The position numbers and the translations under genes are program-made. From positions 2,476,955 through 2,540,954 of the forward strand of contig SDUX01000005.1 of assembly GCA_008729055.1 (NCBI GenBank): a stretch of DNA of 64,000 bases, read 5' to 3'. This document shows, in pieces, positions 1-11,300 of the stretch. This stretch comes from Pyropia haitanensis. Taxonomy: Eukaryota > Rhodophyta > Bangiophyceae > Bangiales > Bangiaceae. Numbering within the stretch: position 1 is the stretch's first letter; each line of letters starts with the position of its first letter. Under the pieces are notes generated by a model that saw nothing but the letters and a program-made list of their open reading frames with translations, did not search any database and had not been told where the DNA came from.

Positions 1-1489
1 CCTGGTCGCCACACAGACTGGTAGCTTCCATACTTTTCACATTCAGAGCACGCGAGCAGGTGTGTGTCGCAGAACACAATCCTAGCTCTACCTTCAAGGG
101 GTGCATCATGTCCGCGTCGCCTCTTGGGTTCCGCTGCTCAGAGACACCAGTGATGTTGAAACATCTTGCATTGTGTTTTAGTCAGCAAAAATGTTCTACC
201 TTCCTACTGCACTCGATTGCCTCTGTACAAAGTGCGGGAAGGCGCTGCCATTCTGTCATGATGCTGCGCTACACTCGTCCCCTTTGAGCGCTTGTGAGCT
301 TCAAGGTCCACCTCTTTTTAACAGGAACTGACACCAAGTATGTCTGGAAGCTACCGGCGTACCGAAGCCGGTAAGCGTGGTTGGCCCTGTACAATGCTCC
401 CCGTTTTGATAAGACGGGTGATAGACGCCGCGGCGCAACTGCATACCCGTACAGCGTCACTGTGGAAGAAAATTGTGGTCCAGATGGTCGAACACACTGC
501 TTGGATGTTACCCATACAACCTACTTGGGGTTGAGGCGCTGGACGGCATTGCGCAGCACGTCCTCGCACTCACCTCAGAATAGCCACTCTAAGGGCTCAC
601 TTGACCCTTTTCTCATCGTTTCCGACACATTCTGAGGCCGTCGGGGTGATCAGCGATGTCGTTTTAGTCCATTGAAAGGGATAAAGAATGGTTTCTCTTT
701 GAATCCCAGAACGCGTTGTACGGCCATCAGGCAGGGTATGCATAGTGGTACGTTAGGGAGCGAACGCCAAGAAAACCGGCTTCTGGTGCGTCGGAAACCA
801 TTCTGCTAAAGAACCCTCATCGACTAAAACGACATCGCTGATCACCCCGACGGCCTCAGAATGTGTCGGAAACGATGAGAAAAGGGTCAAGTGAGCCCTT
901 AGAGTGGCTATTCTGAGGTGAGTGCGAGGGCGTGCTGCGCAATGCCGTCCAGCGCCTCAACCCCAAGTAGGTTGTATGGGTAACATCCAAGCAGTGTGTT
1001 CGACCATCTGGACCACAATTTTCTTCCACAGTGACGCTGTACGGGTATGCAGTTGCGCCGCGGCGTCTATCACCCGTCTTATCAAAACGGGGAGCATTGT
1101 ACAGGGCCAACCACGCTTACCGGCTTCGGTACGCGGTAGCTTCCAGACATACTTGGTGTCAGTTCCTGTTAAAAAGAGGTGGACCTTGAAGCTCACAAGC
1201 GCTCAAAGGGGACGAGTGTAGCGCAGCATCATGACAGAATGGCAGCGCCTTCCCGCACTTTGTACAGAGGCAATCGAGTGCAGTAGGAAGGTAGAACATT
1301 TTTGCTGACTAAAACACAATGCAAGATGTTTCAACATCACTGGTGTCTCTGAGCAGCGGAACCCAAGAGGCGACGCGGACATGATGCACCCCTTGAAGGT
1401 AGAGCTAGGATTGTGTTCTGCGACACACACCTGCTCGCGTGCTCTGAATGTGAAAAGTATGGAAGCTACCAGTCTGTGTGGCGACCAGG
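1..1489. repeat. Large near-perfect inverted repeat (669-bp arms)
   Basis: Positions 1-669 reappear as the reverse complement at 822-1489, with a 152-bp spacer (670-821). Reading both arms, I found only a 1-bp indel (near 356 in the left arm) and one substitution (near 561). The left arm is cut by the window edge, so the true arm may be longer. The arms carry short ORFs on both strands, but none shows a recognisable domain. The near identity means either a very recent inverted duplication, a foldback transposon, or an assembly artefact from a palindromic read. Confidence 0.93.
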
Positions 1490-2140
1490 ACGATTGGGCC
1501 GACAGAGAACAGTGAAGCGGGCGCTCGATGGGCCGCGGTGGGGTAAGAGGGACGCTACATGCCGGCGCTTCAGTCGCACGCAATCGAGAGCCAGCCGCTG
1601 ACCAGGTTGCAGGCCGCATTTAAACACTGTACTCATCAATACAGTGCGAACAAAACTCCCCAGAGTGCATGGCTGGCAGCGTGTGACAGCGTATCGGATC
1701 AAGGAAACGATGCATCTGATTCGTCAGATACCCCACGAGATAACAGGCAGGCCGGAGATACATATAATTGCGATTGAGTATCCCGTACTGAGAGCGTTTC
1801 TGCCATAAGCAATTGTGTTCGTGCTGACGTGTTCAGTTGTCCTGGGTGGTCGCTGGCGCCCCCAGTGGTGCTGTCTTCTTTGCCCCCCCCCAACCCCAGT
1901 GCTGTTTGCGTCTACCCCCCGCGACGGAGCCCAGCGCGCACGAAATGAGGACGGAACGCCGGCGCAGTCACGCGGGTTTTAAAAACACACCCTCCCCACA
2001 GGCGGCCAGTCGTCCCTAGTGGGGTGCACACACAAAGGCAGCCACCGCGCGCGGGGGCCGAAGCACACGGTCGCCAACGCCCAGTAGCCGACCAGGGACG
2101 GAACGAGCTGATGTTAGCAAGGAGAGTGTGGGGGGGGGGG
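1490..2140. other. No supported gene
   Basis: This stretch joins the inverted repeat to the GC-rich repeat region. Only short shadow ORFs occur. A C-rich run near 1886-1920 is the only local feature I can point to. Confidence 0.5.
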
Positions 2141-2699
2141 CGCCATCTGGAGTCGCCCGGACTGCTCAGGCTGTGGTATCCGCGACGGTAGTGGCCGCGA
2201 GGTGGTCGACGACAGCCCGCCGCCGAAGCACAGAGTGGAGGGGCGTGGGCAGCTCCTGGCAGCAAAATCGCGGCCAGCCGGCGGCGAAGGTGGTGGGAGT
2301 AACTGTGGCCAGAGGGCACCGGCTGCACTAGGTACGTGAGCACTGCCATGGCACCGCCGTAGTGAAAGGAAGAAGTTTTTATTACTACTTACGAGCCTCT
2401 CGCCACACCCAATCTCAGCAGGACACACGCGACGACCGCCGGTGACAGCCGCAGGGCGCATCCGCCGCGGGCCGCCGAAGGCTGCTTCATTGACGCCTGT
2501 GCCTACCGCCGGCCAACTACAACAGCCGGAATGCCACCGGCAGATGCCAGCCGCCGGCGGTAGCAAATGCCTCCTTGCGGCCTGCCGCCCGTGGCCACAA
2601 CCCCGGGCTCGCCGCCGTATTCCGTCGCCCACCGCCCGTGGCTGCCGCCCTGCAGCAGGCCCGTCGCCAGTTGCTGGCCCACCTCCTCCAGTCACCACA

Positions 2700-3540
2700 A
2701 AAAGCCAGTTCCCGCCGCCCAAGCAGATGCCGGCCGTGGCCGCCGCCCATGGCCGCCAGCCGTGGCTGCCGCCCGGCGCTGCAGCCCACCCAACGGCGCA
2801 ACTAGCCGCCACCCGCTGCCCGCGGTGGCCGACGGTGGCCGCAGGCCGTGGTTGCCGGCCGTGGCCGCCGCCCATGGCCGCCAGCCGTGGCTGCCGCCCG
2901 GCGCTGCCGCCCACCCAACGGCGCAACTAGCCGCCACCCGCTGCCCGCGGTGGCCGTCGGTGGCCGCCGGCCGTGGTTGCCGGCCGTGGCCGCCGCCCAT
3001 GGCCGCCAGCCGTGGCTGCCGCCCGGCGCTGCCGCCCACCCAACGGCGCAACTCGCCGCCACCCGCTGCCCACGGCGGCCGACGGTGGCCGCCGGCCGTG
3101 GTTGCCGGCCGTGGCCACTGGCCGTGGCCGCCGGCGATGGTTGCCGCCGGCCATGGTTTCCGCCCGGTGCCGCCGCGCACCTGACGACGCATCTAGCCGC
3201 CACCCGCTGCCCGCGGTGGCCGACGGTGGCCGCCTGCCGTGGTTGCCGGCCGTGGCCACTGGCCGTGGCCGCCGGCGATGGTTGCCGCCAGCCGTGGCTG
3301 CCGCCCGGCGCCGCCGCCCACCCAACGGGGCAACTCGCCGCCACCCGCTGCCCGCGGCGGGCGACGGTGGCCGCCGGCCGTGGTTGCCGGCCGTGGCCGC
3401 CGCCCATGGCCGCCAGCCGTGGCTGCCTCCCGGCGTCGCCGCCCACCCAACGGCGCAACTCGCCGCCACCCGCTGCCCGCGGCGGCCGACTGTAGTCGCC
3501 GGCGGTAGTTGCTGCTTGTGGCTGCGGCCGGCCGCCTGTT
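2700..3540. repeat. Minisatellite with alternating 125- and 141-bp units
   Basis: The landmark CCGCCACCCGCTGCC starts at 2806, 2931, 3056, 3197, 3338 and 3463, giving steps of 125, 125, 141, 141 and 125 bp. The 141-bp form has about 16 extra bases containing GGCCACTGGCCGTGG. Because 125 is not a multiple of 3, the long ORFs on both strands here are by-products of GC-rich repetition, not genes. Diverged sequence of the same GCCGTGG/GCCGCC character continues from about 2450 to 3900. Confidence 0.9.
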
Positions 3541-3984
3541 GCTGACGCCCTCCTCCAGCTACCACCGATAGCCGGTTCCAGCCGCCCAAGCAGGTGCCGC
3601 AGCGAGCCGCCAGCGTTTGTCGCCTTGAGGTCAGGGCCAATTACCCGCCGGCCGTCCCCGGCAGCCGGCAGGTCTCCAACAGTGGTTGCCGCCAGTGGCC
3701 GCCCGCCGCTCGTGGCCGCCCGCCACTCGTGGCTCCCGCCCGTGGCCGCCAGCGGTGGCTGCCGCCCGTGGGCGCTGCCTGTGATCGCCACGCTCGTGCG
3801 GGCCCGCCGTTCGTTGCTGGCCCCCTCCTCCTTCCACTGCATACAGTACCCAACAGTTGGCTCCCGCCGACCCACATGGTGGCCACCAGCCGCCGTCTGC
3901 AGCCGCTCGTGGCAGCGGGCGGGCGCTTGCCCGAATGTGCGATTGGTGCCCCCTTGAGTGATTGTACTCATGAAAGGATCAAAT

Positions 3985-5770
3985 GTGTGGTCTTACTTCC
4001 AAGCGAGGAGGGGAGTCCGGCCCAAGCACGGTCAGCAGCCACCCCGCTCGTGACATACGTATATGACAAAAACGCAGCTCATAAAGACACCATTGGAACA
4101 CCTCATGAGAGCCGTGAGGTGTTGTGCGCCCATAGGGCCTTCAACGGTGCATTGAGCGCTAAACTCCTGTGGGGCACCCCAAGTTATGACGTGTCTATGC
4201 AACGTAAAGCTCCGCGACGTCACCAGCGTCTGACGCCATGTGCTGAATCGAGCGCGGTGGAACAGTACTGCGAAGCCATATTCTAAAAGAAATGTTTCGC
4301 CACGGATTGTGCAGGTTTGTGTTTTTTTTAGTACGTGCCCCCCCCCACCCCCCCCTGCCGCAGCAGGCGGCCCGCCGCCGCCGCCGCTCTCGAGGTCGCC
4401 GCTGCCGGCACCCACGCACGCACGCAGCCATCACTAGCACACCCACGCCGTTCCCGTGACGACCCCTGCAGCGCTCCTTCCCGCCGGGTGCTGCCGCCGC
4501 CGCCTAGGGCTGCCGCCACCCCGGGCGGCCGCCGCGGTCGCCGGCTGCCGTATGTAGCAGGTTGTCGCCGCCGGCTGTCGTCGCTGACCTTGACTTTCTC
4601 CTCCGTCTGTAGCCGTCGCCGGCACCTGGATGCAACCACCCGCTGCGGCTGTCGCCGGCAGCTAGGTTCCGACTGCAGTGAGGCCTGCCGGTGCGGGCAG
4701 CCACTGCTGGCAGCTGTAATCCTGCCACCGACATTCTGCCCAAGTCTGTCCCTGATAGCGGCGGTAGCCCCCGGCGACTGGTAGCTGATGCTACCCCTTT
4801 CCCACCGCCCTCGGCCCGCCGCCGCCGCGTGCTCCGACAGGCTGCCGCCACGGTCACCCCCGCGGCAACCATTGCAACGGCAGGCTGCCACCCTAGAAAC
4901 TCCTCCGCCGTTGGCTGCCATCGCCACCACCATCTGCCGCCGTCACCGCTGGCGACTGCCGCCGCCGCTGATTGCCGCCGCCGCCGCCGCCGCCACCGCT
5001 GGCCGTCAGCGCCGCCGGCTGCCGCCCCCAGCCTGCCACTTTCGGCCCGGCGGCGCCCCTGACCACCACTTGAGCTTGGGCGCTTGGGTGCCAACGCGGG
5101 CTGCTGCCCCCGGCTCACCGCCGCCGCGAGCTCCCACAGCTGGCTACCACTGCCGCCGGCCGCTGCCGAAACACTTCGACGGCGCGCAAGAGGAGATAGG
5201 GGGCAGGGTAGGGGGCTGCAACCCGTGCTAGCGGGCGCCCGGGGCGGCATGAGCCCGGGGCGGAGGAAGGCTGATGCGGCGGTGGCCTGGTGCGACGGCA
5301 GCCCGTGGCGGCGGCGGCAGCCCCCGGCGGGCAGGTGTAGTACAGGGGAGGGTACGGGCGTGGCGTCGGTGCCGTGGGGCGTGGCGTGGGTGGGGTCGGG
5401 GTGGCGGCGTGGGAGTGGTGTCGACGGGCGGACGGAGGGACGATTCCTGCCGGGGGTGGCGGGGCACGTACTGAAAAAAGTAAAAGCTGCACAATCCGTC
5501 CCGAAACAATTTTGTCAATGCGTCTCCACCGCGCTCGATTCCAGCCACGGGCGTGTGACGCTGGTGACCGTGGACTTTTTACGTTGTACAGAGAGAGCAT
5601 AACCTGGGGGTGGCTCGCAGGGTTGGGGTGTTTAATGCAGTTGTTGAAGACCTTGTACGCCCACAACAAGAATCGGCTCTCACGGTGTGTTGAGGGCAGT
5701 GACCCTGACACTGTCACCACATTGGGGCGAGACGGGTCGGACCTCAGAGTGCTTAGCAGGGCGCAGAGAT
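3985..5770. mobile_element. Foldback-like element with long diverged inverted arms
   Basis: The reverse complement of about 3985-4510 resembles about 5290-5770. Shared landmarks include GGCACGTACT, CTGCACAATCCGT, CCACCGCGCTCGATTC, ACGCTGGTGAC and TTTACGTTG. The arms differ by many substitutions, so this is old. The middle (4510-5290) is GC-rich low-complexity sequence without a credible gene. The structure fits a non-autonomous foldback or MITE-like transposon. I could not fix the exact ends or a target duplication. Confidence 0.6.
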
Positions 5771-6640
5771 GCCAGTGCACGTGAGGGGGGATGAAGTCAG
5801 GGTGGTCAGCACGCCGAAGTGATGGGCGCACAAGGACAGAGGGGGGGGGTACGTACAGAGTGATGCCAGCACGACCCCCGAGTGAGAATTATGGTAAAAG
5901 GACGAAGGCGGTCGACATCAAAAGCGTTGTCCTGAAGTGAGGGCCACCAGCGACAGTGACGGGTGGAAAGGGGGTGACGGCGCTGTGTCGCCCCACAATG
6001 CGGGCAGAATGCCGTGTTGAGATACGTGGCGCGCAGCGCACTGACACCTCCTCGATTGGCATCCAAGCATGACCGGCGCGGACACGCGCGCGCGCTGTAG
6101 ACCACTGTTAAAACGCTGACCGTCCGACGCATGCTAACAGTGACTACGAGTGGCGGCTGTCACACGTACTGGCCCGCTTCTGAAAGCGTGCGGTCTGGTC
6201 GGCGCAGTGGGCCCATTGGTCTTCACGGACAGTGTACCTGCAGCCCAGACCGTACAGTACATAAGGGGCCCCGGCAGTGTTTACGATCCGCAGTGGGTGA
6301 TGCGTCCGCATGACTCGCTGACGTGCTGGCGCAATTGCCAATCCGTTAGATATACCCGGGGTTACTTCCTTTTGCTGAGAGCCACCTGGTCCAGTTGTTT
6401 TTCTAACTGATCTAAATTTATATCGATTGGAATACAAGTATTTTATCGTACGTCAATGCGACCGACAAAGAACTGTGTACAGAAATTTGTTCTGTTACTT
6501 GCATACAGTTGTGGCTTATGTGGCTAAGTTCATGCGCTCGCGCCGGCCAGTTGCCCGCGTCCTAGCTGGACAGCGCGCCCAGCCCGGATCTGGCCTCTCC
6601 TACTGCCACGCTGCACATCGCCATGCCCCACGTGGGCTCT
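5771..6640. other. No supported gene; AT-richer junction at 6410-6530
   Basis: No ORF here has recognisable features. A locally AT-richer stretch at about 6405-6520 stands out against the GC-rich surroundings. The C-rich/G-rich tract near 5841 is simple sequence. Confidence 0.4.
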
Positions 6641-6699
6641 TGGTCTTGCTCTCGGTCGAGCAGGCCGGTTTGGCGATGCCGGCCGGCAGACTCGGTGGT

Positions 6700-6960
6700 G
6701 CCGGCCGGCCATGCCGGCCGACGGCGTCGGCGACACCAGCAGGCGGCCTCGGCGGTGCCGGCCGGCTCGGCTATGCCGGCCGACGGCGTCGGCGACACCA
6801 GCAGACGGCCTCGGCGGTGCCGGCGGGCTCGGCCATGCCGGCCGACGGCGTCGGCGACACCAGCAGGCGGCCTCGGCGGTGCCGGCCGACGGCGTCGGCG
6901 ACGCCAGCAGACGGCCTCGGCGGTGCCGGTGGGCTCGCCGATGCCTGCTGACAACCTCGG
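6700..6960. repeat. 62-bp minisatellite
   Basis: The landmark GACGGCGTCGGCGACRCCAGCAG starts at about 6720, 6782, 6844 and 6888, giving steps of 62, 62 and 44 bp. The last unit has an 18-bp deletion. Related GCCGGCC-rich units extend to about 7020. The period is not a multiple of 3, so the overlapping ORFs are not credible. Confidence 0.88.
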
Positions 6961-7019
6961 CAAGGCTGGTCGGTGGCCTCGGAGATGCCGGCCGGCCACC
7001 TTAACGATGCAGGACGGCT

Positions 7020-8290
7020 GGCTCGGCAGCGCCAGTCGGCCCGCACACCACTTCGGCGTTCCTGGCCAGCCTTCTGCTTCCAGCATGCGATGCGCTGCCC
7101 TTCTGCCCGCCGATTCCGTGCCTGCCTGTTCCTGCACACCGCTCCCGGCCGGCCTGTTCTTTCCCACTGCTTTCTTCCGGCCCATTCCAGCCCGCCGCTT
7201 TCTGCCGGCCTGCTGCTGCCCACCGCTCCCAGCCGGCCTGCTGTTGTGCGCAGCTTCTTGCGGGCCAATTTCTTACCGGTGCCTGTTGTTGTCCGCCGGC
7301 GTTTGAGCGCGCTGTTGCTGACCACCGGCGCGCCGTAAGTTGCCGGCTCGCCGCTGACCGCCGTCTTGCTGCTGCAGTCTGTCCGGCTGCCGGGACCCGG
7401 CGTCCACCTGGCTGGTGACCTGCTGCTGGCGGTTGGCGTGCTGGAGTTCTCTGGCCTTCTGTTGGCCTCCGGCGTGCACTTTGCCATGGGCGTTTGGGTT
7501 GCCGCCGGTGCGCGGCTAGCCACCAGCTTGCTGTTGCCGACCGGGGTGCAGTTGACCGCCGGCGGCACGCTGTTGGCCAGCCCCCTTTTGCCGTCTGGCC
7601 TACTGTTGTACCCTGGCACGCTGTTGCCCGCGACCCTCTTTGACCACTGCCTTGGCACCTATTGGTGGCCCGCGCCATCCGCGCTTGCCCGCCAGTGGTC
7701 ACCTGCCTGCTGTTTGCCACCAGGTCGTGAGCGTCCCGACGACTGGCGGCTGCCCCCTGGCCAGCATTTGTGCGGTAGCGCTTTGGTGACCCGCGCCCTG
7801 CTTTAGCCGGGGGTGGACCACTTGTCGCGGTGCCTCAGGCGCGCTGCTGTGTGCCGGCCAGGCACTGCTCGCTGTTCTGTCGGAGCGTTCTGGGAACGTA
7901 CCTGCTGCCGTTTCCCGCCAACGAGGTACAGGCCGCCGTTCCTCCGTCTATCGTCAGCATGCCGTTGTCATCCCGCGCTCAGGACAACGTGTCCTGTCGC
8001 TACCCGCCGTCCCGCGAGAACTGGCGGGTCTCTTGCTGCTTACTGTCCTACTTAAGGCGGATGGCAAGCTCTGCTTGTTTTCAACCGACTCTGGGCTGGC
8101 ATCGGCCTGGACAGACGGGCGAATGGGCGGATGGACAGCCGGACGGGCGGGCGACTGGACCGACGCTGTCTTTCGACAAAGTTCAAATAGGACTGGCGCT
8201 TTACTTTGTTCTGCGCCTGCGTAGTAAGATGCTCAAGAGTGGTTGGTTGCACATGTTCTTTGATGCGATAGTCGGGCAGACCATTACCGT
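7020..8290. repeat. Degenerate GCCGGC/CTGCTG-rich sequence, no gene
   Basis: The region has many overlapping long ORFs in several frames on both strands, rich in Leu/Pro/Arg/Gln. This is the pattern of biased repetitive DNA rather than coding. Short related blocks (CGGCCTGCTGTTG-like) recur without a constant period. Confidence 0.5.
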
Positions 8291-8295
8291 AGTAC

Positions 8296-8314
8296 AATAA
8301 GCAGGAAAAAAAAC
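8296..8314 (-). terminator. T-tract downstream of KDZ-like ORF
   Basis: Read on the coding strand, a T9 run followed by CCTGCTTA lies about 60 bp after the stop of the KDZ-like ORF. The same TTTTTTTTCCTGCTTA ending lies downstream of the first Harbinger Myb-like ORF. Its role as a 3'-end signal is inferred only from position and recurrence. Confidence 0.4.
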
Positions 8315-8373
8315 TCTCTCTCTTTGCCACCCTGCGCTCACCGTGTCGAGGACGATTTTCACACTCGGATACA

Positions 8374-11300
8374 TCACGTCTCTCCACCCTCCGTGCCACG
8401 AGCCGCCTCATCCAGGGCAGCTTCGTCAGTGAACTGAGCGAGGCCAACGGACGGAGCGGAAGCGGCCTTCGCGTTGCCAGCGATATCATCCTCAGTGCCG
8501 CGAGCTCGTGCATCCACCATCATGACAGCAAGACCGCTCTCTGAGGGATGTCCTGCCTCAGCTTGCGGCACATCGGTCTCCCCGGTTCCCACCTCAGCCT
8601 CAACTGAAGCCCTTTCCTCACCGTCCTTGCCGCTGTCCTGCCGTGCCTGGTCCTCCTCCGAGGCGAACCGCTCGCCACGGCCACAGGGACAACCTCGACG
8701 CTCGCAATAGGTCACAACTTGCTCATGAAAGAAGCGAGGCAGGGGAATGTGACCCACCTCAGGCTGCGGGGCCCTCTCCGAGGGGCGCAAATGGAACCGT
8801 AGTTGTATGCGTAGGTTGTTCAACGCACCATAGAGCCGCATGTGGGAGACAAAGCGGTCCTGCGTCATGTAGGATACTTGGTTCTGCAGCGGCTTGTTGA
8901 GGGCGTGCCGGCTCTCGGCAACGGAAGTCTTGTGCAGGCTGCTAATCTCTGGGTACTCGTCCGGGTTGAACATGTCGGAACACAAGTGCTTGGGCTGGTG
9001 GAAGCGGTCCAAGAACCACTTCACCAGCGATCGGCGGAGCAGCCATGGCATCCGCCGGGTGGCGTTCCGAGACGCTTGACATGCTGTGTCGAAGTAGATT
9101 ACTCGCGGCATCAATGCCAGCCGGCGAGCCAAGATCTCCGCAACACAAGCCGGGCTCTCGGCATGTTCAAGCATCTCAAAGCCTATGAGCATGCCGTGGG
9201 GGCACATGACATTCATGACGCCGGGTGTAAAGACATTGGACTGCTCGAAGTCATGGCGGCAATCATCGTCGTTGACGGCCTTGGCCTCCGTGCTGCCCCT
9301 GTCCCGATTCCGCCCCTTGCCGGCCGCAGCGGACCTCCTCCGGCGTATTCTCGTCGCGGGAGACGATCCGGGAGAACTCGTAGCCTTGCGCAGCTTCTGC
9401 CGCCTCTTCGTCGCCTTCTTCTTCCGCAACTTCTCCGCCATGGAGTCAAAGGTAAACGGTCGCACGGGATACAGCGACGGAAACACGCTGCCGCTCACGC
9501 GCTCAATCTCTTGCGCCACCGCCCTCTCGTGTGACAACGGGTGAGCTCGAAGTCGGATATTGGGGGCGGTCACCCCTTGCTCCCGCTCCCACTCCTGGTA
9601 CTTCAGCTTGTCCGTTGTCTCCCACTTGGCCGCAAATGCCTTCTGTTTGTCCGTCGATTTCTCCATCCACAACTTCTCCATCCGGTTGTCCGCATCGAGA
9701 GCAAACAAAACAAGCTCCCCAATAGAGCGCGCAAGGTCGTGGTCGCCGTCAAGGTCGTCGGCAACCTGGAACAGGAACGGCCAGACCAAAGACAGCTTCT
9801 CCACGGGATCGGTCAGCAGCTTCCACTCGGAATAAGGCTTGCCCTCAATAAGAGCCAGGGCCAGCTTCTCAACTCCAGCTTGGTCGCAGCCGACAAGCAT
9901 GCCGATGACGGGCTCGGCGATGAAGTTACCGACAAAGCGCTGAACAATACGCCATCGCTCACCCAGCACCAGCCTGTCGTCACGCTCATCGCCGACGGCC
10001 CCCTTGATACGAGAGCAGACGGTGAGCGTACTGTCGCCGGGCCGTCCCTCTTCGGTGCCAGCCTCGCCCGGCTCGTCCTCGCCGTCGCTGCTGCCTGCAG
10101 CTATCTCGGACACCGCGCCAGGTTTTGATGCAGCAGAAGCCGAGTCTGACGAACTGTTTCTTGATGAGCCGTCAGATGTCAAGTCATCTTCTCCGTCCGT
10201 CAGCGTAGTGATGCAAAAAAATGAGGAAAAGATGTAGCTGGCCGCCCACGCCGCATGCTCAGCAGACGACTGCCCAATCGCAGAGTCATCACACTTGCGC
10301 TCGCTTGGGTCCAGCTTGTTTGATGCGACGATGAAGTTTCCGAGAGCTTTCAGCTCCGCCTTGGTTAACGAAGAGCCCCTGCGGATGTCTGTGGCGCAGC
10401 GCTTGCGGATGGCCGACCGCACGCACGCCTTCTTGACGGCGCAACCGTTGCTGATGAGAATTTCGACGACAGGGTTGTCAACAAGGTGCCGGACAAACGG
10501 CCGAGACAGCTCGCGAAAAAAGCCCAGCACCTGACCGTCAACAACGAGTGTCAGGTAGCGCCTCACGCCGGCCTCTTCGAGGCAAAGCCGGCACGCGTAT
10601 GAGGATGGCGGGATGATCAGCGTCTCGGTCAGGAGGCCGCTAGCGAGGATGATCATCTGTCTTGTATTGCCATTAGCTCCCAGAGGTAGACCGGCAGTGA
10701 CGTGAAGACAGAACGCCATGGCAGCTGTAGCCGCCGTAAAACTGCTACGTGACGTCAGGGCGATGTGAATGATGATATCCAGGTACACTCTTGTAAATAC
10801 AGTCTTGGAAGAATACGCGAAGAGCGCGGAGTCCGCCCCGTCAAAGTGCACAACCTCTTGGCACTCACACGTCCAGATGCCAGTTCGTATTGATATGGGA
10901 CCACCCATGGTAAACAGCGTCGCGTTGGCAACCTTCAATGGCCGATTCCCGCGCAGCTTACCACAGTTGATGCAATACCGCTCGTGCATAACTCTTGGCA
11001 AAGACTCCATACCTGACGGCTTGCTTCGCCCGGCGCGCCCGTACGAATCAAAGATCTGGCAGCAGCGCACCTCACCTGGACAAGGAAGCATGTTCCTAGC
11101 GCGACGACGTGCAAAATTAGCCTCATGAGTCTCTTCAACCGGAACAGGCGTCGGCGCGGCCCCTTCCTCGTCGCGTCGCTCAAGCAAGACGCCATCATCA
11201 TCATATTGCTCCGCGTTGTCGTCGTCGCGCTGATCTCCCGCCTCCTTATGCTCGGCACGGAACTTGAAGTACGCCAACGAGTGGATGCAGCGAGGTCGGG

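Noticed and set aside
2442..3970. Several 150-390-codon ORFs on both strands
   Set aside because: They lie over a 125/141-bp minisatellite whose period shifts the frame. The sequences are Trp/Arg/Pro/Ala repeats without a family.
2700..7000. Possible CRISPR arrays
   Set aside because: The tandem repeats have no unique spacers between short identical repeats, and the sequence is eukaryotic.
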